A stretch of 64,000 nt of DNA, taken from positions 1-64,000 of the forward strand of contig JAJDCU010000043.1 of assembly GCA_029260655.1 (NCBI GenBank), given 5' to 3'. The position numbers and the translations under genes are program-made. The notes beneath the pieces were generated by a model that worked only from the letters and a program-made list of their open reading frames with translations, did no database searches and was not told the DNA's origin. Source of the stretch: Phycisphaeraceae bacterium. GTDB taxonomy: Bacteria; Planctomycetota; Phycisphaerae; Phycisphaerales; Phycisphaeraceae. Of this stretch, positions 49,558-58,568 are shown in pieces. Every line of letters starts with the position of its first letter. The stretch's first letter is position 1.

Positions 49558-51816
49558 ATGCTCGGGCTCATCCTTCCAGATATCGGCGGCCGCAAGCTCG
49601 GTTTCCTCTCTCGTGGAGCCGGCCTGCGCCTGCGTCTGTGCCTGCGCGGTGGGGGTTCGGTGGGGCGGGGGGGCTTGATCCGTGCTCTGCGTCTCTTGGC
49701 GATCTTGGCGGTCTTGCTTTCGTCGGCCCACGCCCGGGCGGTCGAAATGACCGATGCGGACATAGAGAACAAGCGCTGCTTCAACTGCCACGGGCAGAGC
49801 CGGATCACGGACCTGGCGCCCAGCGAATGGCGGACGATGGTCTCGGACCCGGGTTCGATGGATGCACGTGCGCGGGTGGCCGAGCCCAGGCCGGGCCTAT
49901 TCACCCCGCCGGATGCGCTGCATGACGGGCCCCACGCCGACCTGACATGTATCCGGTGCCACGAGGACGCCGACGAACTTCCTCACACCGCGTTGCTGAA
50001 GCAGGCCCGATGTGACAACGGCTGCCACGCTCCGGCGGCGGCGGCGTACCGAAACGGGATCCACGCCGAGGCGCTGGCCGATGCGGACGACCGGGCCCCC
50101 GGCTGCGCCGATTGTCACGGCGGCCACGACATCCGTGTCAAGACCGATCGGCGATCGCGGATGTACCCGTTGAACGTCAACGCCCTCTGCGCCGACTGCC
50201 ACAAGCAGCACAACGGGCTGACAACCAACGGCCAAAACAAAAAGCAGTACGTCGACAGCTACATGCAGAGCGTTCACGGCCAGGCGGTCAGCGGGGCCGG
50301 GCTGATCGTCGCGGCGACGTGTGTGGACTGCCACCGCGGGCACGACGTACAGCCCTCGAACGATGAAAACGCATCGACTCACCGCATGCAGATCCCCGAC
50401 ACCTGCGGGCGATGTCACGAGGGCATCAAGGAGGTTTACACGAGGAGCATCCACGGCCAGACACTCCTCGAGGATGACTCCGGGGCCCCGGTCTGCACGG
50501 ACTGCCACACCGCCCACTCGATCACCCATGCCTCGACCGACACGTTCAACCGAGACATCGTCGGCGAGTGCGGCCAGTGCCACGACAAACCATCAGACAA
50601 CGGGGGGCTGTCGCTGTACGAGACCTACCGGCGCAGCTACCACGGCCAGGTGACCGAACTGGGCTCGTACCGCGCGGCACGTTGCAGCGACTGCCACGGG
50701 ACCCACGACATCCGCCCGATCGCCGACCCGGTTTCCCGCTTGCATCTAAACAACCGGGTCCAGACCTGCGCGGCCTGCCACAAATCGGCGAACGCCAATT
50801 TCGTCCAGTTCATGCCCCACGCCGACTTCCACGACGGCCAGCGGTACCCACTGCTGCACGGTGTCTGGCTCTACTTCATCATCCTGATGACCGTCACGTT
50901 CGTGTTCTACGGGGTCCATTCGCTTTTGTGGCTGATACGTTCGCTGATCGAGAGACGCCGGCACACCACACGCAAGGCCCGGGTCCATCCCCAGGCGCAG
51001 GGTTACGCCATCAAGCGCTTCCGCAAGACCAACCGTGTCAACCACGCGCTGGTCGCCTTCACCTTCTTCGGGCTGACGCTGACGGGGATGCCTTTGTTGT
51101 TCTCCGACCAGGGATGGGCCAAGGTCCTGGCCGGGGCGCTGGGCGGGGTCGACAACGCGGGGGTCTGGCACCGTTTCTTCGCGGTGATCCTTGGGATCAA
51201 CTTCGTGATCCACTTCACCGGGATGTACAAGCGCTTCCGCCGACAGTCCGCCAAGTTACTGCTGGTCGGGCCCTACACCCTGCTGCCGAGGATGAAAGAC
51301 GTCTACGACTGCCTGGGGATGTTCCGCTGGTTCTTCACCGGCCGGGGCAAGCCGGCGTTTGACCGGTGGACGTACTGGGAGAAGTTCGACTACTGGGCCG
51401 AGATCATCGGGACCCTGATCATCGGCGGGACCGGGCTGATGCTGTGGTTCCCCGGCCTGTTTTCGCTGTTGATCCCCGGCTGGGGTTTCAACGTCGCGTC
51501 GGTGATCCACGGGTACGAGGCCATGCTGGCGGTGGGGTTCATCTTCACGATCCACTTCTTCAACGCGAACCTTCGGCCGGAGAAGTTCCCGGTCGATGAT
51601 GTGATCTTCACCGGGGTGGTCAGTGAGGACGAGCTGCGTCACGAGCGCCCCGCCGAGTACCACCGGCTCAAGCAGACCGGGGAGCTGTCCGCCATGCGTG
51701 TGCCTGCGCCGCCTCGTTGGCAGCGCACAGCCGCGATCGTGGTGGGCGTTACGGCGATGGCGATCGGTATGTCGATGGTCGCGCTGATTATTTTGGCGGG
51801 TTTACGGTTGATCTAG
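49558..51816 (+). CDS. Multiheme cytochrome c fused to di-heme cytochrome b-type membrane domain
   Basis: 10 CXXCH plus CDNGCH, then TM region with His: RVNHALVAFTFFGLTLTGMPLLF, WHRFFAVILGINFVIHF, SVIHGYEAMLAVGFIFTIHFFNANLRPEKFP. Confidence 0.85.
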   Translation: MLGLILPDIGGRKLGFLSRGAGLRLRLCLRGGGSVGRGGLIRALRLLAILAVLLSSAHARAVEMTDADIENKRCFNCHGQSRITDLAPSEWRTMVSDPGSMDARARVAEPRPGLFTPPDALHDGPHADLTCIRCHEDADELPHTALLKQARCDNGCHAPAAAAYRNGIHAEALADADDRAPGCADCHGGHDIRVKTDRRSRMYPLNVNALCADCHKQHNGLTTNGQNKKQYVDSYMQSVHGQAVSGAGLIVAATCVDCHRGHDVQPSNDENASTHRMQIPDTCGRCHEGIKEVYTRSIHGQTLLEDDSGAPVCTDCHTAHSITHASTDTFNRDIVGECGQCHDKPSDNGGLSLYETYRRSYHGQVTELGSYRAARCSDCHGTHDIRPIADPVSRLHLNNRVQTCAACHKSANANFVQFMPHADFHDGQRYPLLHGVWLYFIILMTVTFVFYGVHSLLWLIRSLIERRRHTTRKARVHPQAQGYAIKRFRKTNRVNHALVAFTFFGLTLTGMPLLFSDQGWAKVLAGALGGVDNAGVWHRFFAVILGINFVIHFTGMYKRFRRQSAKLLLVGPYTLLPRMKDVYDCLGMFRWFFTGRGKPAFDRWTYWEKFDYWAEIIGTLIIGGTGLMLWFPGLFSLLIPGWGFNVASVIHGYEAMLAVGFIFTIHFFNANLRPEKFPVDDVIFTGVVSEDELRHERPAEYHRLKQTGELSAMRVPAPPRWQRTAAIVVGVTAMAIGMSMVALIILAGLRLI

Positions 51817-51825
51817 GAGTAACAG

Positions 51826-53361
51826 GTGATGAGTGGCGACAGCCCGGCAACAACGAAGCAAACACCCGAGCGGCCCCCGGCCCCGGGTTGGTGGAAGTGG
51901 GTGGGTCTGCGCCGCCGGAGCGGGCGTTTGTTGAGGATCGTCCCCAACCGGTGGGGCTGGGTCATGCTGATCGGTGTAAGCCTGATTTCCGGGGCGCTGG
52001 GTTTCGCCGAATACTCTATGCAGCCGGAATTCTGCCGGTCCTGTCACATCATGGAGCCGTACTACCAGGCCTGGCACGAGTCGACCCACGCCGACGTGGC
52101 TTGTGTTCTATGCCACTTCGAGCCGGGGCTTGAGAAGACGCTCGAGGGCAAGTGGCAGGCGTCCAGCCAGGGCGTGAAATACATCACCAACACCTACGGG
52201 TCCAAGCCGCACGCCGAGGTCCGCGACAGCTCCTGCATGCGCGATGGCTGCCACGATCGCCGCCTGCTCGAAGGCAAAGCCGACTGGGAGGTCCCGACCC
52301 AGCGGGGCACGAAGATCACGATCAAGTTCGACCACACGCCGCATCTGACCGAGCTGCGCCGCGGCAAGGAACTTCGGTGTGTTTCCTGTCACTCGCAGAT
52401 CGTTCAGGGCCAGCACCTGGTCGTCACGCTGGACACCTGTTTCCTGTGCCACTTCAAGGGTCTCAAGCACGGCCGGGACGACGAGACACTCGGCGGCTGT
52501 CGGTCTTGCCACGAAACGCCCAAGGACGAGATACGGCTGACCAACGGGATCTTCAACCACGAGAGCTACATCGACCGGGGCGTGAGCTGCGAGAACTGCC
52601 ACGTCGACGCGGTTTCGGGCGACGGGGCCGTCCCCAAACAGCTTTGCTGGACCTGTCACAACCAGCCGGCGCAGATCGCTCGCTACGGCGAAACGAACTT
52701 CATGCACCAGAGCCACGTCACCGACAACAAGGTCGAGTGCTCGAGCTGCCACGTGCAGATCGTCCATCACCTGACCGCTGGCCCGGCGGCGTCGGGGAGC
52801 CTGCTGACCACGCTGGATTCACACGAGCAGGGCGATCAGAACGCCTGCTCCCAGTGCCACGACATGTCTCACAACGGCCCGCTGAACCTGTACCGAGGCG
52901 CGGCCGGCCGGGGCGTCCCGGACATGCCCAGCCCGATGTTTAACGCCCAGGTCGACTGCGTCGCGTGCCACAAGCAGCGCAAGTCGTCTCGGGATGTCGC
53001 CGGCGTCATGGGGCAGACCTACATCGCGGTCCAGGATTCGTGCGACGAATGCCACGGCGGTCATTACGAAGGCGTGTTGGACGAATGGCGGCAGACGGTC
53101 GGCCTGCACCTGGCTCAGGCCGAGCAGGCCAACGAACGGGCGCACGAAGTGATTGAATCGGCGAACATCCCCCCGGCCGAGTTACTCAAGCTCAAGCGGC
53201 TGCTGGATGACGCGGTCCACAACGTCCGGCTGGTCAAGCTCGGCCACGGCGTCCACAATGTCACCTATGCCACCGCGCTGCTCAACGTCGCCATCGAAAA
53301 CTGCAAGCAGATAGATGCCGCGGTCCACAACGACCCAGGAAAGGTTCAGGCCAGTCCGTGA
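51826..53361 (+). CDS. NapC/NrfH-like multiheme cytochrome with 12 heme motifs
   Basis: N-terminal TM then EYSMQPEFCRSCHIMEPYYQAWHESTHADVACVLCHFEPG (NapC/NirT-like); 11 CXXCH plus CMRDGCH. Confidence 0.87.
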   Translation: MMSGDSPATTKQTPERPPAPGWWKWVGLRRRSGRLLRIVPNRWGWVMLIGVSLISGALGFAEYSMQPEFCRSCHIMEPYYQAWHESTHADVACVLCHFEPGLEKTLEGKWQASSQGVKYITNTYGSKPHAEVRDSSCMRDGCHDRRLLEGKADWEVPTQRGTKITIKFDHTPHLTELRRGKELRCVSCHSQIVQGQHLVVTLDTCFLCHFKGLKHGRDDETLGGCRSCHETPKDEIRLTNGIFNHESYIDRGVSCENCHVDAVSGDGAVPKQLCWTCHNQPAQIARYGETNFMHQSHVTDNKVECSSCHVQIVHHLTAGPAASGSLLTTLDSHEQGDQNACSQCHDMSHNGPLNLYRGAAGRGVPDMPSPMFNAQVDCVACHKQRKSSRDVAGVMGQTYIAVQDSCDECHGGHYEGVLDEWRQTVGLHLAQAEQANERAHEVIESANIPPAELLKLKRLLDDAVHNVRLVKLGHGVHNVTYATALLNVAIENCKQIDAAVHNDPGKVQASP

Positions 53362-54938
53362 TTCATCGTAGGGTCCATCCCGGCGCACAGCACCCCGCAG
53401 ATCTGCGGCGCGGGTTTGTTGTTTTTGTTGCGGGTCTGTCGCTGTTAGCGATGGTTTGCGCCGGGTTGTCCGGCTGCGGGCATGAAGAACCTGCCGAGCC
53501 CGGTGACGACCACCGTGAACAGGTCGCCGCCGCGACGGCCGACCGCTACGACCCGGCGCTGGCCTCGGAGCCTCAAGCGCCCACTGCCGAAGCGATTTCA
53601 TTCAACACCCCGGCGCTCGAGAAACCCACCGAGCCCTTGCCCAAGGACGCATCCTGCATCACCCCCGGCTGCCACATCACCCTGGTCGACGCCAAGCACG
53701 TCCACGGCCCGGTCGCGGTCGCCGACTGCCAGTCCTGCCACGGGCAAGATGTCGGCGGGCATCAATACCCGCTGAAGCGCCCGGGCAACCAGACCTGCAT
53801 GTTTTGTCACCCCGTCGTCGGCGCACGCGAGCACGAGCACGAAGCGATCAGCGCCTCGGGGTGTGTGGCCTGTCACGATCCGCACCGCTCGGACACCAAC
53901 TTTCTGCTCGCGGAGTCGTCTATCGAGTTGACCTGCGCCTCATGTCACGACACCCCGCTGAAGAAACACGCCCACGGCCCGTTCGCCGCCGGGCAGTGCA
54001 CGGTCTGTCATCAGCCGCACGAGGCCAACGCCTCGAACCTGCTTCGAAGCGGTGATCAGCCCGAGCACTGCTACGGCTGCCACAGCGAGATCGACTTGCG
54101 CGTGGGCAATTCCCCGTTTGTCCACGAGCCGCTTAAGGAAGGTTGCACGGCCTGCCACGACGCCCACACCAGCGATTTTCCCTTCCAACTGGCCGCGCCG
54201 ATCACGCAGAGCTGCCTGGACTGCCACGAGCAGATGGCCAAGCGAGTCAGGGATGAGCCCGTTTCGCACGATGCGCTTTTCATCGCCGACGGCTGCGCTA
54301 ACTGCCACGATCCGCACGCCTCGGCCGATCCTAACCTGCTGCGTGACCGGGCGGACCACCTTTGCCTGGCCTGTCACGAGGACCCGGTCGAGGCCTCGGA
54401 CGGCAGGACGATCGTGGGCATGAAGCCGACGCTCAACCGCCGATTCCTGCACGGGCCGGTGAGGGCCGGGGACTGCGCCGCCTGCCACAGCGTCCACGGC
54501 GGGCAGAACGCTCGGCTGTTGCTGGAGAAGTTCCCCGACACCTTCTACGCATCGTTTGAGCTTAGCAGCTACGCCCTGTGCTTTAGCTGTCACAGCCCCG
54601 ACCTGGTGATGACCGAGAACACGGCCGAACTCACCGGGTTCCGCGACGGCGATACGAACCTGCACTACACCCATGTCCACCGTGACAAGAAGGGGCGGAC
54701 CTGTAAGACCTGCCACGACATCCACGGTAGCGACCTGCCCCAGCACATGGCCAGCGAGGTCCCCTTCGAGGGTTCGAGGTGGTCGATGCCGATCAACTTC
54801 ACCAAGGTCCAGGGCGGCGGGTCCTGCGCCCCGGGCTGCCACGAACCCAAGACGTATCGTCGAGGGCCTGCCACGACCCCCGCGCCGCCGCTGCCGACCC
54901 AGCCCGACGACGCCTCAATTACGGGTGAGCCATCATGA
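53358..54938 (+). CDS. 15-motif multiheme cytochrome c lipoprotein, paralogue B
   Basis: Lipobox-like LSGCGHEE; CITPGCH + 13 CXXCH + CAPGCH. Confidence 0.88.
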   Translation: MIHRRVHPGAQHPADLRRGFVVFVAGLSLLAMVCAGLSGCGHEEPAEPGDDHREQVAAATADRYDPALASEPQAPTAEAISFNTPALEKPTEPLPKDASCITPGCHITLVDAKHVHGPVAVADCQSCHGQDVGGHQYPLKRPGNQTCMFCHPVVGAREHEHEAISASGCVACHDPHRSDTNFLLAESSIELTCASCHDTPLKKHAHGPFAAGQCTVCHQPHEANASNLLRSGDQPEHCYGCHSEIDLRVGNSPFVHEPLKEGCTACHDAHTSDFPFQLAAPITQSCLDCHEQMAKRVRDEPVSHDALFIADGCANCHDPHASADPNLLRDRADHLCLACHEDPVEASDGRTIVGMKPTLNRRFLHGPVRAGDCAACHSVHGGQNARLLLEKFPDTFYASFELSSYALCFSCHSPDLVMTENTAELTGFRDGDTNLHYTHVHRDKKGRTCKTCHDIHGSDLPQHMASEVPFEGSRWSMPINFTKVQGGGSCAPGCHEPKTYRRGPATTPAPPLPTQPDDASITGEPS

Positions 54939-56302
54939 CGCGCTACCTCTCGATCCTCGCCGCTATCACGGTCGCCGCGACATCCCTTAGCGCGGCCCCG
55001 GTTCCGCCCACCATCGAGGTGGCGTCCCAGGGGTGTGTCACCGCCGACTGCCACGCAAACATTAAGCGGCACAACGTCGTCCACGGCCCGGTGAACGTCG
55101 ACGCCTGCGACGCCTGCCACACCCTCACCGATGCCAAGACACACACCTATCGACCCACACGCGATGCGTCGGAGACCTGTACCTTCTGCCACGTGGTTGA
55201 GACGGAGGGCGCCGCGGTCGTGCATGAACCGCTGACGACCAGGCAATGCACCGGTTGCCACGATCCGCACGGCGGGTTCGACCGCAACTTCCTCAAGGCC
55301 GAGTCGATGAACGGGCTGTGCGCCTCTTGCCATCAGGACGTGACCGGTGACAAGCAGACGGTCCACGGCCCGGTCGCCGCCGGCGCTTGCGGGATGTGCC
55401 ACCAGCCGCACACATCGCAGTACCCCAAACTCCTTGTCGAGCAGGGCCGGACGCTTTGTATCGGATGCCACAGCGAGATGCAGCAGCAGATCGAGCAGGT
55501 CGGGTTCGTCCACCAGCCGGTCCAGGAAGACTGTACGGCCTGCCACAACGCCCACGCCTCAGACCACCCGATGATGCTCAAGCAGGCGCCGGGACAGCTC
55601 TGCACGACCGCCTGTCACGAGGATGTGAAAAAGGCCGTCACCCAGGCCACGCATCAGCACTCGGCGGTGACACAGGACAACGGCTGCGTCAACTGCCACA
55701 CGCCTCACGGCGGGGATCTGGCCAAGCTGATGAAGGACAAGCCGATCCAACTGTGTCTGCGCTGTCACAACCAACCGATCAACACCGACTCCGGTGAGAT
55801 CGTCCAGGCGGTATCCGAGCTTGCCGACCCGGAACTCAACAAACACGGGCCGGTGAAAGAGGGTAGCTGCGGCGGGTGCCACAACGTCCACGGCTCTGAC
55901 ATCGCGAACCTGCTGATCCTTGAGTACCCAGGCACGTTCTACCAGTCGTTCGATCTTAAAAAATACAGTCTCTGCTTCGAGTGCCACGACAAGCAGTTGG
56001 TCCTGACGCCCAGCGCCCAGGGGCTGACCGGTTTCCGCAACGGCGATCAGAACCTTCACTACTTGCACGTGAACAAGGACAAGCGCGGCCGAAGCTGCCG
56101 GGCCTGTCACAGCGTCCACGCCAGCGCCCACCCGGTGCATCTGCGCGAGTCGGTCCCCTACGGGCAGTGGGAGTTGCCGATCAAATACAGCCCGACTCCC
56201 ACCGGCGGCGGCTGCGCCCCGGGCTGCCACCTGCCCAAGGACTACGACCGCGAACGGCCCGTCGATTACAACCCCAAGCCCAGTGAGGGCACATCACCAT
56301 GA
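54935..56302 (+). CDS. 15-motif multiheme cytochrome c, paralogue C
   Basis: Signal peptide; CVTADCH + 12 CXXCH + internal CTTACH + CAPGCH. Confidence 0.88.
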   Translation: MTRYLSILAAITVAATSLSAAPVPPTIEVASQGCVTADCHANIKRHNVVHGPVNVDACDACHTLTDAKTHTYRPTRDASETCTFCHVVETEGAAVVHEPLTTRQCTGCHDPHGGFDRNFLKAESMNGLCASCHQDVTGDKQTVHGPVAAGACGMCHQPHTSQYPKLLVEQGRTLCIGCHSEMQQQIEQVGFVHQPVQEDCTACHNAHASDHPMMLKQAPGQLCTTACHEDVKKAVTQATHQHSAVTQDNGCVNCHTPHGGDLAKLMKDKPIQLCLRCHNQPINTDSGEIVQAVSELADPELNKHGPVKEGSCGGCHNVHGSDIANLLILEYPGTFYQSFDLKKYSLCFECHDKQLVLTPSAQGLTGFRNGDQNLHYLHVNKDKRGRSCRACHSVHASAHPVHLRESVPYGQWELPIKYSPTPTGGGCAPGCHLPKDYDRERPVDYNPKPSEGTSP

Positions 56303-57372
56303 CACACCCGACACATAACCTGTTGACCTTCCCACTCGCGCTCAGATCGGCACTGACCGGTCTTGCCCTTGCACTGATGCTGCCCACAGGCGTTGTCATG
56401 GCAGACGACAGCGCCTCGCCCGGCGAAGCGGACGACCGGGCACAGGCCGCTGCGCCGCAAGTTCAATGGCAAGCTCAAGACACCGTCGGCAATCCTGTCG
56501 TGGTCCCCGCGCCCGAGCGCACAAGCGTGTTGCTGTTCCTGATGGCCGACCAGAGCCGCAGCACCTACGCGGTAGATCAGGTTCGCGCCTTGTTGGCGGA
56601 TGAGCCCGGCGTCCAGGCGGTGGCGATTTTCAGCGGTCATGAGGCGGGCGTCGGTGCCGCCCAGATAACCGAATCGGGCACGTGGCCCAGGCCGATCGTG
56701 GTTGATCCTGAGTATAAAGCGTCCGGGTTGATGAGCGTCCGTGTCTGGCCGACCACCGTCATCGTCAATGCCGCCGGCGAGCAGGTCGCCCACCTCGGCG
56801 GGCTGCGCGCGTCGTACACCAAAGACATGCGCGCTTACCTGGACTATTGCAACGGCTCGATTGATAAGCAGGCCTTGAAGCAGCGTCTTACGTCCAACGG
56901 CCTGGTCGCGTCCACCTCCGACCACGTCGCGTCGCGTCACCTGCAACTGGCGCTTCGGCTTTTGGGAAAAGGTCAGGTTGCCATGGCCCGCGAGGAGCTT
57001 GATCGCGGCCTGGCGGTGGAGCCGGACAACACGCAATTGCTTTTGGCTTCGGTGCGGGTGCATCTATTGACCGGTAAGCCCAACGAGGCGATACAGACGT
57101 TGGATCGCCTGCCAGACGGCGCGGTGTCCTGGCGGGTCAAGACGTTGCGTGGCCGAGCGATGGTCGCGCTTGGACAATGGGACCAGGCGCGCGAGGTTTT
57201 AACCGATGCCTTGAAGGTCAACCCCGATCCGGCGGAGGCCTACTACTTCCTGGGCCGGGTCCATCAGCACCATCAGGACTGGTCTGAGGCGGCGCATGCA
57301 TACCGTAGCGCGTTTGAAAAAAGCACCGCGTCCCACGGCCTGGCCGAGTCGGAAACCCAAGAAGACGACTGA
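56299..57372 (+). CDS. Thioredoxin-fold (no CXXC)/TPR protein, partner C
   Basis: SVLLFLMADQSRS...ASGLMSVRVWPTTVIVNAAGEQVAHLGGLRASY then TPR-like repeats (AYYFLGRVHQHHQDWSEAAHAYRSAF). Confidence 0.7.
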   Translation: MTHPTHNLLTFPLALRSALTGLALALMLPTGVVMADDSASPGEADDRAQAAAPQVQWQAQDTVGNPVVVPAPERTSVLLFLMADQSRSTYAVDQVRALLADEPGVQAVAIFSGHEAGVGAAQITESGTWPRPIVVDPEYKASGLMSVRVWPTTVIVNAAGEQVAHLGGLRASYTKDMRAYLDYCNGSIDKQALKQRLTSNGLVASTSDHVASRHLQLALRLLGKGQVAMAREELDRGLAVEPDNTQLLLASVRVHLLTGKPNEAIQTLDRLPDGAVSWRVKTLRGRAMVALGQWDQAREVLTDALKVNPDPAEAYYFLGRVHQHHQDWSEAAHAYRSAFEKSTASHGLAESETQEDD

Positions 57373-57744
57373 TCACACCGGGTTAGGTAGACCAGCGAAT
57401 AGGTTTGCATGTATCGGGCCGCGTCGACATTGATCGATGATTTCAAGTCCATCGCAGGGCTATCGGTGCGGCGTGATTCTCAGATACAGGAACGCTTGCG
57501 GGGACAAGTGAAAATAGGCGGTTTCTCGGAGTTTGGGCTCGTGCGTCTGGTGATTTCTCATTTGTGATCGGCACAGGGACCGCCGAGGCGGAACTGGCTA
57601 ATCCTACAACCTAAAAACCCACTTTAGAGTCTAAGAAGGGCCTTGTTTTTCGGTATGCCGTTTGCGATGTACCTGAGTGACGAAACAATTCGGACGTGAG
57701 CGTTCCCGTCCGAGCGACACATCCATCAAACGGAGACATCTACA

Positions 57745-58365
57745 ATGAAGCCCAGACTACTCATCTTCACAATGGCCATCGGATTGGTCATCACTACGAG
57801 TGCCCAGGCGGCCATCTCAGGTTCCGACCACGACTTCAGCGGTCAGGCCTGGTCTGGCGGGACGATCTGCCAGCCCTGTCACGCCCCGCACGACGGGCCC
57901 AATGCCAGTTCGCTCGGTCTGCTGTGGAACCACGAGGTTCCCTCCTATGCCAACTACACCCTTTACGAAGGTGCGACCTCCAACGATGGTTTCGCCGGAC
58001 TGGACCGCGACAGCCAGGCATGCATGAGCTGCCACGACGGATCGATCGCATTGGACAGCTTTGGCGGCACGACCAACGGCACCCAGTTCATCGGCGCCAG
58101 CAAGCAGATCGGCGCCGGCACGGGCGACCTCAGCAACGATCACCCGATCGGCGCCGTGGCCGTGTATGACGTCACCTCCACCTCGCTGACTCCCGACCCC
58201 AAAGCCAACGGTGTTCGGATCCGTTCCATGACCGTCGCTGGCCAGGCCGAGAGCGTCGTCAGCTGCGCATCGTGCCACTCGGTCCACAATAAGGCAAGCC
58301 TGCCCCAGTTGCTCCGCGTCACTAACTCCGGCAGCCAGTTGTGCCTGGCCTGCCACGTCAAGTAA
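57745..58365 (+). CDS. Small secreted tetraheme cytochrome c
   Basis: Signal peptide MKPRLLIFTMAIGLVITTSAQA; CQPCH, CMSCH, CASCH, CLACH; last heme motif 2 residues from the C-terminus. Confidence 0.88.
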   Translation: MKPRLLIFTMAIGLVITTSAQAAISGSDHDFSGQAWSGGTICQPCHAPHDGPNASSLGLLWNHEVPSYANYTLYEGATSNDGFAGLDRDSQACMSCHDGSIALDSFGGTTNGTQFIGASKQIGAGTGDLSNDHPIGAVAVYDVTSTSLTPDPKANGVRIRSMTVAGQAESVVSCASCHSVHNKASLPQLLRVTNSGSQLCLACHVK

Positions 58366-58385
58366 ACCCCAGCCTCAATCCAAAT

Positions 58386-58432
58386 CCACTGGCGGGCTGG
58401 TCGATCACGACCAGCCCGACCAGTGGTTTTAT
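58386..58432 (+). terminator. Strong intrinsic terminator after the tetraheme cytochrome gene
   Basis: ccactgg c gggctggtcg atca cgaccagccc ga ccagtgg followed by ttttataaaaa. Confidence 0.85.
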
Positions 58433-58568
58433 AAAAAGCGCTAATATCTGCTCAGCCGTCCGCGTGTTTCGTCTATTGCGGAACGGGCACCGCGGCTTGA
58501 GAACCGATATGATAACCCGTTGTGAGTGGTTCATTTTGCAATGAGACATCTTGCGGGAGCACCGGGTT

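Noticed and set aside
50568-51362. 264-aa + strand ORF and similar alternate-frame ORFs within cytochrome genes
   Set aside because: Out-of-frame with the CXXCH-encoding frame; R/P/A-rich, no domain signature.
57590-57744. Sigma-54 promoter upstream of the tetraheme gene
   Set aside because: Best candidate (cggcacagggaccgcc) has only the GG/GC dinucleotides and poor flanking match; not called.
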